From positions 102,489 to 166,488 of the IMG/VR virus record IMGVR_UViG_3300021406_000010: a DNA stretch of 64,000 nt, one strand, 5' to 3'. The DNA is from a virus. Within the stretch, counting starts at the first letter, position 1, and each line of letters begins with the position of its first letter. Shown piece after piece: positions 48,900-56,135 of this stretch. The notes under the pieces are model-generated. The model was not told the DNA's origin. It searched no databases and saw nothing but the letters and a program-made list of their open reading frames with translations. The position numbers were made by a program, and so were the translations under genes.

Positions 48900-49050
48900 C
48901 TTTCCCCCTGGGCCGTCCATGACGTCTCTCCCACTCCCGGTACCGGCGCGGGCCGACGATGATGATGACGGCCGACCAGGCCATCCCGGCGCAGGACAGC
49001 ACGACGGCGATGATGAGCACCACCGTGCCGATGCCGTGGCTCTCGATCAT
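48889..49050 (-). CDS. small membrane protein
   Basis: A 53-aa protein with one hydrophobic helix (GTVVLIIAVVLSCAGMAWSAV) and a basic tail (PRRYREWERRHGRPRGKDG), likely N-out/C-in. It overlaps both neighbours. A membrane accessory or lysis-modulating role cannot be excluded. Confidence 0.6.
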   Translation of the reverse strand: MIESHGIGTVVLIIAVVLSCAGMAWSAVIIIVGPRRYREWERRHGRPRGKDGD

Positions 49051-49424
49051 GCCGTGCTCTCGCTCAGCAGCACGTCCTCGGTGACGATCACCAGCCGCCA
49101 CTGGTCCTTCCCGAGGTCCGTGGTCACCTTCACCGGCACCGGGAACCAGTCCTCAAGCTGACTTCCCGGGCCGTCCCAGAGGGCGGGGTCGACCATGAGG
49201 AGCTGCCGGATCGCGGGGTGCATCTCCAGGCGCAGCCCGTCCGGCCTCTTGTCGCCCGGCGCGTAGTTGCACTGCACGTAGCTGACCACGCTGGTGACCA
49301 GGTGCCGGACCGCCTGCTGCTCCGCCGTCCACCCGGGGCAGTCCGGCACGCTGAAGTCGGCGGTGAACTGCGGGTGCGGGCCGTGCGGCTCCTCGTTCCC
49401 GCACGCGGGGTAGGGCAAGTTCAT
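49047..49424 (-). CDS. hypothetical protein
   Basis: A 125-aa protein (MNLPYPACGNEEPHGPHPQF) with a Cys/His-rich N-terminus, a helical TAEQQAVRHLVTSVVSYVQC region and beta strands at the end (QWRLVIVTEDVLLSESTA). Coupled to its neighbours. Unassigned. Confidence 0.55.
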   Translation of the reverse strand: MNLPYPACGNEEPHGPHPQFTADFSVPDCPGWTAEQQAVRHLVTSVVSYVQCNYAPGDKRPDGLRLEMHPAIRQLLMVDPALWDGPGSQLEDWFPVPVKVTTDLGKDQWRLVIVTEDVLLSESTA

Positions 49425-49627
49425 GGCGGGAGGGTACCGGAATCCGGGCAGCTGGCGAGGGAGGTGCCGTGCAGCGCCTCATGATGCCAGCCGAGGTTGC
49501 CGATGTCGCTGTCGCCTGGGGTCAGCGATGACATGACGTACTGCTCGCCGGGCGCGATGGGGATCCCGCACCCCCAGCCGCAGCAGTGCACCTTACGGGC
49601 GGTGCGCTCCTGGTAGATGAGGGTCAT
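49421..49627 (-). CDS. small Cys-rich hypothetical protein
   Basis: A 68-aa protein (MTLIYQERTARKVHCCGWGC) with CCGWGCGIPIAPGEQYV, the pattern of small phage proteins that bind one zinc. ATG overlaps the upstream stop. Confidence 0.55.
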   Translation of the reverse strand: MTLIYQERTARKVHCCGWGCGIPIAPGEQYVMSSLTPGDSDIGNLGWHHEALHGTSLASCPDSGTLPP

Positions 49628-49854
49628 AGCGGCTCCTCTAGCTCGCGCACCACCTCGCCGTATCCTTGCTTGGCGATGGCCCACTTGATGTACCCCGGGT
49701 TGCCGTAGACGCGGACGACGTAGCAGCCCTCCACCATTACGTAGTCGGGCGCTCCCGCGACCACGGCCGGGCCGAGCTGCTGGACGGTTGTGTCGAGCAG
49801 CTCCGGGCTGGCCGTGCGGACGAGGATGTCGGTGAACTCAGGCTTCGTGCTCAC
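49624..49854 (-). CDS. small hypothetical protein
   Basis: A 76-aa protein from a GTG overlapping the upstream stop (MSTKPEFTDILVRTASPELL). It contains YVMVEGCYVVRVYGNPGYIK, a beta-rich core. Unassigned. Confidence 0.55.
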   Translation of the reverse strand: MSTKPEFTDILVRTASPELLDTTVQQLGPAVVAGAPDYVMVEGCYVVRVYGNPGYIKWAIAKQGYGEVVRELEEPL

Positions 49855-50021
49855 TTCGCGTGCACCAGGACCTTCCCGGACGTCAGCATCCACTTGACCT
49901 CCTCGACCCGCGCTGCGGCCATCAACCTGGTCGAGACGATCTCCCCTACTCGCGGCACGGCGGCCACCTCATACTCCTCCTCCGGAACCCCCGGGCGCCC
50001 CGATATCACCGTGATCTTCAC
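49851..50021 (-). CDS. small hypothetical protein
   Basis: A 56-aa protein from a GTG overlapping the upstream stop (MKITVISGRPGVPEEEYEVA), with VPRVGEIVSTRLMAAARVEE and a basic end. Looks like a small beta-barrel fold. Unassigned. Confidence 0.5.
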   Translation of the reverse strand: MKITVISGRPGVPEEEYEVAAVPRVGEIVSTRLMAAARVEEVKWMLTSGKVLVHAK

Positions 50022-50572
50022 GTTCCGGCCGCCTTCCGGCCCGCTGCCCATCCCGAGCCGAACTGCACGCTGGCCTCCCGCCTGCCCAGCCCGCGCTCGA
50101 CCGCCGCCGCGAGCAGCGCCTCCCGGGAAGGCTCCTCGCTGGATCCGCCCCGGGCAAGCCTCCAGGCGCAGTTGTAGAGGGTCATCGCCCGGCGGCCCGC
50201 CGGGGCGTCGCGCATCGCCCCGGCCTCCATGGCGATCCTGCCCTCGGGGGAAAGCTCCCGCTGGCGCCGCTCGTACGCCTCCGGCGACCAGAACATGACG
50301 CTGCCCCTGGGGCCGTCGGCGCCGGTCCTGATCAGGGTGCCGTCGCGGGAGAGGGCCTCCAGCGCGCTGGCCACCTGCCCGGCGAGCACCTTCCACGCCG
50401 CCCAGGAGGCGGACTTGCCGCCGCGAGTCCCGTCATCCCTGAAGTCCAGGCCGAGGTCCGCGCAGACGCCGTCGGGGAACTCCGAGTCTGCCAGGGGGAT
50501 GGGCCCTTCCCACCGCAGGGCGCGCTCCCTTGTCGCGGCGAGGACGGCGGCGTAGTCGGCCGTGGCCGTCAT
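50018..50572 (-). CDS. hypothetical protein
   Basis: A 184-aa protein (MTATADYAAVLAATRERALR). GKSASWAAWKVLAGQVASAL and SREALLAAAVERGLGRREAS are helical and could include an HTH-like unit (SALEALSRDGTLIRTGADGP). It starts 51 nt after the 62-aa gene. Possibly a wHTH replication or regulatory protein, not certain. Confidence 0.55.
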   Translation of the reverse strand: MTATADYAAVLAATRERALRWEGPIPLADSEFPDGVCADLGLDFRDDGTRGGKSASWAAWKVLAGQVASALEALSRDGTLIRTGADGPRGSVMFWSPEAYERRQRELSPEGRIAMEAGAMRDAPAGRRAMTLYNCAWRLARGGSSEEPSREALLAAAVERGLGRREASVQFGSGWAAGRKAAGT

Positions 50573-50623
50573 GATGCGCCGGCCGCCCGGGTCCGGGACG
50601 CCCCGTCCTTCACGCTGTACACG

Positions 50624-50812
50624 TCACGACCTCTCGATCCGCATGCCGATGACGGTGGCCCCGGCCTCCACGACCCTGATGTCCTGCCGGACCGAGGCGG
50701 GACGGTGACGCCCGAGCCAGTCCTCCAGCTCGTCAGCAGCCTCGTGGAGCCCCGGAGAAAACTCGCCGTCCCTGGCCGCGCGCCACTGGGCGATAAGGTC
50801 TTCGAGTGTCAT
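50624..50812 (-). CDS. small hypothetical protein
   Basis: A 62-aa protein (MTLEDLIAQWRAARDGEFSP; GLHEAADELEDWLGRHRP). SD CAGGAGG lies within the last codons of the HNH gene, and ATG overlaps its stop (TGATG). An internal copy of the conserved promoter element lies 30 nt upstream. Unassigned. Confidence 0.6.
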   Translation of the reverse strand: MTLEDLIAQWRAARDGEFSPGLHEAADELEDWLGRHRPASVRQDIRVVEAGATVIGMRIERS

Positions 50813-51150
50813 CAGGCCTCCTGGATGTTAGTCATGCGGCCAGCATAGCAAGGAAGCCTGTAATCCGGTAGCGGGCCAGGCCCGGCCGACGCTGCCGACC
50901 CGGGGACGCCGAGGTCGCGCTCCTCGTTGCACCGCGCGTGCGCCAGCCGCATGTTCTCGTCGTCGTCGGTGCCGCCCATAATGACGGGAACGACGTGGTC
51001 CCGGGAGGCGCGCACCGGGTCGGTGCTACTGGTGATCGTGAAGTCGATCAGGAGCCCGCACCACCAGCAGCCATCGCCGTCCCGCTCGCGCAGGCGGCGA
51101 AACTGGGCGGCTACCCGCTTGGGCTTCCGGTGAGGCCGCTTCCTGCTCAC
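50812..51150 (-). CDS. HNH nuclease
   Basis: A 112-aa protein (GTG, MSRKRPHRKPKRVAAQF). The HNH motif is clear: CWWCGLLIDFTITS, ASRDHVVPVIMGGTDDDENM and AHARCNEERDLG. The last seven residues (MTNIQEA) are encoded downstream of a promoter element, so an internal transcript starts within this gene. Similar in layout to the HNH at 43053 but divergent in sequence. Confidence 0.8.
   Translation of the reverse strand: MSRKRPHRKPKRVAAQFRRLRERDGDGCWWCGLLIDFTITSSTDPVRASRDHVVPVIMGGTDDDENMRLAHARCNEERDLGVPGSAASAGPGPLPDYRLPCYAGRMTNIQEA
50842..50858 (-). promoter_or_regulatory. internal conserved promoter element
   Basis: AGCATAGCAAGGAAGCC gives minus-strand -10 TATGCT, 6 nt before the in-frame ATG at 50835 inside the HNH gene. 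It would drive the downstream part of the operon (50812 and below). Confidence 0.5.
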
Positions 51151-51380
51151 GTCCCCGCCAGGCCCCACTCGGTCACGGGGCGCAGGTCCAGGAACTTATG
51201 GCTGCCGTCGTCCAGCCGTAGCAGGCAGGTCCACCAGTCGGCGTGGGCCTTGACGAGGGTGCCCTCCCAGGTGCCGTTGTCGGCCCAGGAGGGGATGCCC
51301 CGGTGCCTCACCACGAGGCGGACCCGCTGGCCCTCGAGGGGCCTCAGCTCCTCCGGCCGTGGCCAGCCGGGGTAGCTCAT
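51147..51380 (-). CDS. small hypothetical protein
   Basis: A 77-aa protein (MSYPGWPRPEELRPLEGQRV) with a beta-barrel look (VRLVVRHRGIPSWADNGTWE; LLRLDDGSHKFLDLRP), comparable with small SH3/KOW-like folds. Overlaps neighbours by stop/start. Confidence 0.55.
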   Translation of the reverse strand: MSYPGWPRPEELRPLEGQRVRLVVRHRGIPSWADNGTWEGTLVKAHADWWTCLLRLDDGSHKFLDLRPVTEWGLAGT

Positions 51381-51649
51381 GACGATCCCGCAGCGCGGGG
51401 AGGACGGCCGAGCCGCACCACGCTGGCGCACAGCCGCAGCTTCTCCCGCGCCGCGCCGGAATGGTAGAAGCTCGTCGGCTCGTCATCCCGCGCGTCGTCG
51501 AGCACCTCCTGGGCATGGAACACGTAGCACCCGTCGCACAGCGGCGTTCCCGGGTCGCAGTCGAGGCACAGGTCCCGGGCGTCGTTGGGGGCGGGCCTTG
51601 CGCCGCAGCGGTCGCAGGCGGGTTCCTCGGGGATGGCTTCCGGGCTCAT
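51377..51649 (-). CDS. B-box-like zinc-binding protein
   Basis: A 90-aa protein with CDRCGARPAPNDARDLCLDC, GTPLCDGCYVFHAQ: two zinc sites in B-box/ribbon style. GTG/ATG overlap with the next gene. Function unknown. Confidence 0.6.
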   Translation of the reverse strand: MSPEAIPEEPACDRCGARPAPNDARDLCLDCDPGTPLCDGCYVFHAQEVLDDARDDEPTSFYHSGAAREKLRLCASVVRLGRPPRAAGSS

Positions 51650-51666
51650 TCAGGATCTCCGGCCTG

Positions 51667-51834
51667 TCATGAGTAGAGGGCAGCGGCGATGGCGAATATC
51701 CCGGCACCGAAGCACGTGACGGCAGTGAACCATATGCTCCGGGAGCTGTAGCCCGGGCTTCTCGCTCTCCAGGCGTTCCAGAGGCCGGCGACCGCTGCCA
51801 GGGAACCTGCGGAGACGCAGAGCAGGAATCTCAT
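51667..51834 (-). CDS. small two-helix membrane protein, operon head
   Basis: A 55-aa protein with two hydrophobic segments (FLLCVSAGSLAAVAGLW; WFTAVTCFGAGIFAIAAALY) joined by a basic loop (RARSPGYSSRS). The ATG is 6 nt after TATAGT of a bidirectional promoter element, so it leads the operon down to 48648. Its size and topology would fit a holin-like or membrane-modifying protein. Confidence 0.6.
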   Translation of the reverse strand: MRFLLCVSAGSLAAVAGLWNAWRARSPGYSSRSIWFTAVTCFGAGIFAIAAALYS

Positions 51835-51840
51835 GACGCC

Positions 51841-51865
51841 ACTATAGCAAGGAAAGCTGTATCAT
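51841..51865. promoter_or_regulatory. bidirectional conserved promoter element (best example)
   Basis: ACTATAGCAAGGAAAGCTG followed by TATCAT. The minus -10 TATAGT is 6 nt before the ATG at 51834, and the plus -10 TATCAT is 6 nt before the ATG at 51872. Thirteen bases separate the two -10 boxes, so the two -35 regions would overlap the opposite promoter. Confidence 0.7.
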
Positions 51866-51871
51866 AGGGCC

Positions 51872-52423
51872 ATGGGAAAGGACACCGCCAGGGCGGAGGC
51901 CCTCTGGGAGCTGCAGGACGCGTACGAGCGGCTGGTCCTCGCCCGCGCCCACGTCGTCCACGTGCTGCGCGAGGTCCGCTCGGTGGTGACGGAGCGCAGG
52001 AACTACGATGACGGGCGGCAGGTCCCCCGAGTCTCCCGCTACGCCAGCCCGGAGGACGTCATCGCCGGGCTGCACCGCCTCAGCCGCCTGGCCCGGCTGG
52101 TGCAGCCCGGCAGGCAGAACCGGGTGAAGCCCGAGGTGCTCATGCGGCGGTTCGAGTCGGCGGTCGCGGCGGTCGGTGAGCTGGAGGAGCGGATCGGGGA
52201 GATGGAGCGGGAACTGCAGGAGCCGCAGTCCCAGGCGGCAGGGTACTACCAGCTGAAGCCAGTGCTGCCCGCCGGGCAGAACGCCGCCTTGCCGCGCGGG
52301 ACGTGCCCTGAGTGCGGGCGGGAAGTCGGCATCCGGCAGGACGGGACGTTCCGGTTCCACCGGGGCAGGCACAGGGGCACCTGTCCTGGTTCGCACCAGG
52401 AAGCGCCGGGACCGGTGGCCTAG
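51872..52423 (+). CDS. coiled-coil protein with C-terminal zinc finger
   Basis: A 183-aa protein (MGKDTARAEALWELQDAYER). Long helices (LVLARAHVVHVLREVRSVVT; VAAVGELEERIGEMERELQE) are followed by a CPECGREVGIRQDG...RFHRGRHRGTC ribbon. Leaderless start from the bidirectional element. May bind nucleic acid. Confidence 0.65.
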   Translation: MGKDTARAEALWELQDAYERLVLARAHVVHVLREVRSVVTERRNYDDGRQVPRVSRYASPEDVIAGLHRLSRLARLVQPGRQNRVKPEVLMRRFESAVAAVGELEERIGEMERELQEPQSQAAGYYQLKPVLPAGQNAALPRGTCPECGREVGIRQDGTFRFHRGRHRGTCPGSHQEAPGPVA

Positions 52424-52555
52424 GCTCGTGCTGGCCCCGGTGCGTCCACGGCGGGGCCAGGGGCTGCAGCTGCCACGCCAGCAGGCAGGGGTGGTGGCGC
52501 GGGTGGCCGCCCGCGAGGACCGGCGTTGAGGCCGCGACCTGCCCGGCCGCAGCCC

Positions 52556-52786
52556 TCACGGACGCGCGCCTCCGACGACATGCACTCCTGGCCAGCGGCT
52601 TATTCCTGCTGCCACGCGTCTGGCAGCACCAGATGGCAGGCCATGGGGAAGGTTCAGGCAGCCCTCACCGTCCCATCCCGCGCACTCCCATCGCTGCCCG
52701 AATGGCTCAGGACGGTCCTTGGGCCTAAGCACGCCTCCGTGGATCTCGCAGGTGAGGCTTGGCATTGCTTCGTCACAGTAGCTCAT
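52556..52786 (-). CDS. GWDGEGC-family small protein
   Basis: A 76-aa protein (MSYCDEAMPSLTCEIHGGVL). RWECAGWDGEGCLNLP matches the 102-aa protein at 32761 (WWLCHGWDGEGCCAF). A Cys-His pair (CEIHGG) completes a likely zinc site. The true start could be the internal ATG (MPSLTCEIHGG). Unassigned. Confidence 0.55.
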   Translation of the reverse strand: MSYCDEAMPSLTCEIHGGVLRPKDRPEPFGQRWECAGWDGEGCLNLPHGLPSGAARRVAAGISRWPGVHVVGGARP

Positions 52787-52795
52787 TGTTGCGCT

Positions 52796-53332
52796 TCACC
52801 TGACTCCGCTGCCGCGCCGGAAGTTGGATGCCTGCCCAGAATCACGGGTGCGTCCTGGGTCGCGCTCGATGACGATCCCCGCCTGGGCCAGCCACCTGGA
52901 CAGCGTGGGCGGCGAGACGGACATGCGGCGCGAGATCTCGGACTGGCTGGCTCCCTCTCCCGCGAGCCTGCGGATTTCCCCGATCTTCTCGTCGTAGGAA
53001 CTCGGGACACCCCTTTTGCCGACGGGCAGCTCGATGCCGTGCTCGGCGGCGATCAGCTTGAGGGTGTCAGCTCCCAGGCGCAGACCCTTGCAGATCTGGT
53101 TCGGGCTGCTCCCGGTGGCGGCGAGCTCCCGCACGGCCGGGGCCCGCTCGGCTCGCGCCTGGCGTGCAGCGGCGGCCGTCTGGTGCTCGCCCGCCTGGCC
53201 TGCCTCGCGTAGCACCCGGTAAACGGTGGACGGGGAGAGGTTCAGGTCCAGGGCGATCTTGCCGGCTGGGTCGCCGGTCCTCGCCTGGTGATCTAGCACG
53301 CGCTGGCGGGTTTCGGCGGTAGTGGCTGCCAT
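52796..53332 (-). CDS. HTH regulatory protein (resolvase/transposase-type HTH)
   Basis: A 178-aa protein with up to three homeodomain-like HTH units: TRQRVLDHQARTGDPAGKIA with LNLSPSTVYRVLREAG, LAATGSSPNQICKGLRLG, and KIGEIRRLAGEGASQSEISR with RMSVSPPTLSRWLAQAG. The series resembles a DNA-reading segment of homing endonucleases or a repressor without a nuclease. The ATG is 6 nt after TATAAT. Divergent from the HNH gene at 53371. Confidence 0.65.
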   Translation of the reverse strand: MAATTAETRQRVLDHQARTGDPAGKIALDLNLSPSTVYRVLREAGQAGEHQTAAAARQARAERAPAVRELAATGSSPNQICKGLRLGADTLKLIAAEHGIELPVGKRGVPSSYDEKIGEIRRLAGEGASQSEISRRMSVSPPTLSRWLAQAGIVIERDPGRTRDSGQASNFRRGSGVR

Positions 53333-53338
53333 GCCTTC

Positions 53339-53363
53339 ATTATAGCAAGGAAGCTTGTATGGT
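53339..53363. promoter_or_regulatory. bidirectional conserved promoter element
   Basis: ATTATAGCAAGGAAGCTTG followed by TATGGT. Minus -10 TATAAT, 6 nt before the HTH gene; plus -10 TATGGT, 7 nt before the HNH ATG at 53371. Confidence 0.65.
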
Positions 53364-53370
53364 GTCTGTC

Positions 53371-53883
53371 ATGAGGCAGACCGAAACATGGCTCCCGGTG
53401 CCTGAACCGGGATTCGAGGAACTGTATGAGGTGTCTAGCCTCGGGCAGGTGCGCAGCCTGCCCCGGCAGACCGCCAGGGGCATCCTGGGCGGCCGGGTGC
53501 TCAAGCAAAGCCCTGATAGCTCCGGGCACCTGGCCGTCAGTCTTTCCAGGGACGGGAAGTGCATCAAGCGGTGCGTCCACAAGCTGGTGGCAATGGCATT
53601 CCTTGGCCTGTGCCCTCCGGGCCTGGAAGTCTGCCACGGGAGCCTTGGGCAGAAGTGCAACTGGGCCTCGAACTTGCGCTATGACACGCACGAGGCGAAT
53701 ATGCAGGACCGACGCCGTGACGGCAATTACGCAAACGCCGAGAAGGAAGTTTGTCCTCACTGCGATCAGCCGTACAGGATTCGTCCGAGCGGAATCGGGC
53801 GGTACTGCGTGCAGCGCGAAACAGAGAACCGCCGTAAGTCCAGGGCAAGAGCCAGGGAGCGCCTTGGTGCGACTGAAGACTAG
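53371..53883 (+). CDS. NUMOD4-HNH homing endonuclease
   Basis: A 170-aa protein. The NUMOD4 N-terminus WLPVPEPGFEELYEVSSLGQ then VRSLPRQ, and the HNH_3 core SGHLAVSLSRDGKCIKRCVH, KLVAMAFLGLCPPG, VCHGSLGQKCNWASNLRY with a final EANMQDRR. It ends with a CPHC...YC zinc knuckle. It is less GC-biased than its surroundings, lies just past the major capsid gene and probably is mobile. Start at M5 of the long frame, 7 nt after TATGGT. Confidence 0.85.
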   Translation: MRQTETWLPVPEPGFEELYEVSSLGQVRSLPRQTARGILGGRVLKQSPDSSGHLAVSLSRDGKCIKRCVHKLVAMAFLGLCPPGLEVCHGSLGQKCNWASNLRYDTHEANMQDRRRDGNYANAEKEVCPHCDQPYRIRPSGIGRYCVQRETENRRKSRARARERLGATED

Positions 53884-53901
53884 AGTCGACTACATTCTAC
53901 G

Positions 53902-54930
53902 CTAGCTCTTAGTGATCGACGCTAGTCCGCGCGGGTTGAGTATCGACATAGCAATCATCTCGTCAAAAACCCATCCCTTCCAGAAAGCCTCGACGTTGTG
54001 GTTCTCCTCGACGTCGAGGCTGTAAAGAATGGGCAGAACTCCAAGGAAATTCGGTTCAGGAGCCAGGAATATCTTTGCCTGAGGGACGATAATGCTTCTC
54101 TGAAGCTGGAATTCGCCGAATGAGGTAATGGTTTCCCCGGCCACTACTCGGTCTTTAAATGCCCAGCCAGTTTGGTTAATATCCCATCTGAAAAGGTCCC
54201 GGTAGTCGAACGGGTTCATCAGCAGCCGGGCGCTGGGCAGCTCGTGCAGGTCCGTCATCGCGACGGCGGAGTACAGCGACCCGGGGGTAAGGTAGCCCGA
54301 CGCCTCGGTGATGTTGTGGTTCGGGGTGACCACGTGGTCTGGCCGGGTCGCGTAGTCCGTGATCGCGGCCTGCAGGAGCACCAGGAGCCGGGCGTCCTCC
54401 TGCTTGAGGATGGCCTGCTTGGTCTCGTCCTGCGCCTGCTCGACGGCGTTGATCCGCAGGTAGAACAGGTCCTCCTTGCGCAGCGCGGGGCGCGACGCGA
54501 TGCGGAAGAACCGGACCGGGATGCGCTTGCCCTCGAACGGGGTGACGCGGACCTCGCCCTCGGTGCCAGACAGGATGTAGGCCTGGCCCAGGTCGTCCCA
54601 GACGTCGTACTCCACCGGGGTGCCGGGGGTGACGGGGTCCTCGACCAGCACGTTGCGGACGATGCCCTGGTAGCGGAGCTTCAGCTGGATCGGGCCGACC
54701 ATCCCGACGCCGAGGCGGCGGAAGCCGTGCATCTCGTCGGACAGGATGAGCGCCATCTTGCGGACCTTGGCCTCGCGGGTCAGGCTGACCCCGCCGGTCC
54801 TCGCCCGCCGGGCCTCGATCTGCGCGATGTAGTCGTCAGACCGGCGCGACGCGACGCGGGGGCGGAGGCCGCCGCCCTGGGGCGCGAGCGTCAGCTGCCC
54901 GCCGCCTGAGACGGGGACCAGGTCGTTCAT
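53902..54930 (-). CDS. major capsid protein
   Basis: A 342-aa HK97-fold-like capsid protein (MNDLVPVSGGGQLTLAPQGG). VRKMALILSDEMHGFRRLGV, VRFFRIASRPALRKEDLFYL, DYATRPDHVVTPNHNITEAS, and the C-terminal NPFDYRDLFRWDINQTGW, followed by the FLAPEPNFLGVLPILYSLDV strand, match actinophage capsid proteins of large myoviruses. The last ~95 codons (53902-54190) use far more AT-ending codons than the first ~245, a sharp switch that coincides with the neighbouring homing endonuclease gene. Confidence 0.85.
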   Translation of the reverse strand: MNDLVPVSGGGQLTLAPQGGGLRPRVASRRSDDYIAQIEARRARTGGVSLTREAKVRKMALILSDEMHGFRRLGVGMVGPIQLKLRYQGIVRNVLVEDPVTPGTPVEYDVWDDLGQAYILSGTEGEVRVTPFEGKRIPVRFFRIASRPALRKEDLFYLRINAVEQAQDETKQAILKQEDARLLVLLQAAITDYATRPDHVVTPNHNITEASGYLTPGSLYSAVAMTDLHELPSARLLMNPFDYRDLFRWDINQTGWAFKDRVVAGETITSFGEFQLQRSIIVPQAKIFLAPEPNFLGVLPILYSLDVEENHNVEAFWKGWVFDEMIAMSILNPRGLASITKS

Positions 54931-54960
54931 CTGGCGTTCCTTCCTGCCGGCCCGGCGGGG

Positions 54961-55608
54961 TTAGTTCAGCACCGCGCCGGAGGCGCCGGTGTTGTAGTAG
55001 CCGGCCTGCTGCAGGCCGCCGATGGTGATCTTGGTGGAGGAGTTCAGCTTCAGCAGCCTGCCGATGGGCTGCGTCATGGACGTCGAGTTGGCCGCGTAGG
55101 GGATGAGCATCCCCTGGTTGGCGCCGGTGGTGGACACCGCGACCAGCGCGGAGCCGGAGCCGTTGTTCGCGTCGGCGGTCGCCCACCCCGACTGGGTGGC
55201 GTCGAAGGCGGGGGCGAGGATCTCGAACTCCGCGTCGGGGCCGAGCACCCAGACCGCGAACGCGTTGATGCCGGCGTACAGCAGCTCGTCGATGCCGTCG
55301 CCGCCGACGTAGAGGGCGCCCAGGCCGTAGACCGGCGGGCCCTCCCCGGCGGTGAACGTCGACCCGGTGCTGCCGGTGGTGCCGGTGCCGGTGCCGGCCA
55401 TCGTCCGGCCGCCCATCTGGCTCGCGCCCGCGCCCGCGAGGGTGACCAGGTCGCCGCCGGTGCGCACGAACCCCATGCCGGGCCAGATGGGCACCAGCCG
55501 GGTCCACGCGGGATCGAGGAAGCAGCTCTTGGGGGTCGCCTGGGTCCAGGCGTACAACGGCCGGATGCACCGCTTGATGTACGAGTTGCTCTGGAATGTC
55601 CGGATCAC
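54961..55608 (-). CDS. probable head decoration/minor capsid protein
   Basis: A 215-aa protein (MIRTFQSNSYIKRCIRPLYA) with Gly/Thr-rich middle (GGRTMAGTGTGTTGSTGSTF) and a C-terminal RLLKLNSSTKITIGGLQQAG, then GYYNTGASGAVLN. Encoded between the 58-aa protein and the major capsid gene, the usual position of head decoration or stabilisation proteins. GTG start. Confidence 0.6.
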   Translation of the reverse strand: MIRTFQSNSYIKRCIRPLYAWTQATPKSCFLDPAWTRLVPIWPGMGFVRTGGDLVTLAGAGASQMGGRTMAGTGTGTTGSTGSTFTAGEGPPVYGLGALYVGGDGIDELLYAGINAFAVWVLGPDAEFEILAPAFDATQSGWATADANNGSGSALVAVSTTGANQGMLIPYAANSTSMTQPIGRLLKLNSSTKITIGGLQQAGYYNTGASGAVLN

Positions 55609-55727
55609 GGCTCGCGCTCCTCCTCGAAGGCCCTGCTGCTACTCCTTCCGGGTTAGCGGGGCGCGCGACAGCACGCCGGGGGGAGGATCATCACTAGCCA
55701 GGCGGCGCGGCACGAGAGGATTGCATC

Positions 55728-56135
55728 GTGGAAGAGGACGCTGAGGCATTCACCTACGAAGAGCTGGTGAAGGCCGACCGGATGCTGAACGTCGGCATGA
55801 GCCTGGAACTGATGTCCGCGTACATGTACGCCAAGCGCGAGGGCACCTCCGCGCCGGAGTACATCATCAGGATCCTGCGTGCCGAGCGCGACCGCCGGCA
55901 GGAGGTCGACGCCGTCATCCGGGACAGGGACATGGTGGACGGGATCATCGATGACGCCCGGAAGGCCGGAGTCCCCATCGTGGAGTACATCATGTCGGGC
56001 GCTCCCTTCAGCAGCCCGGGGGAGCATCAAGTCGCCACCCCCTGGAAGCTCAATCCCGACTTCCTGGCGAAGCTGCTCACCCTGCTGGAAGAGCGCGCCT
56101 CAGGTGACGTGGGCGACCGCCGAGAACAGCGATGA
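55728..56135 (+). CDS. hypothetical plus-strand protein
   Basis: A 135-aa helical protein (GTG, MEEDAEAFTYEELVKADRML) with RILRAERDRRQEVDAVIRDR and a C-terminal NPDFLAKLLTLLEERASGDV. SD GAGAGGA is 8 nt upstream. Convergent with, and overlapping by 36 nt, the 58-aa gene. Function unknown; the only plus-strand gene inside the head module. Confidence 0.6.
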   Translation: MEEDAEAFTYEELVKADRMLNVGMSLELMSAYMYAKREGTSAPEYIIRILRAERDRRQEVDAVIRDRDMVDGIIDDARKAGVPIVEYIMSGAPFSSPGEHQVATPWKLNPDFLAKLLTLLEERASGDVGDRREQR

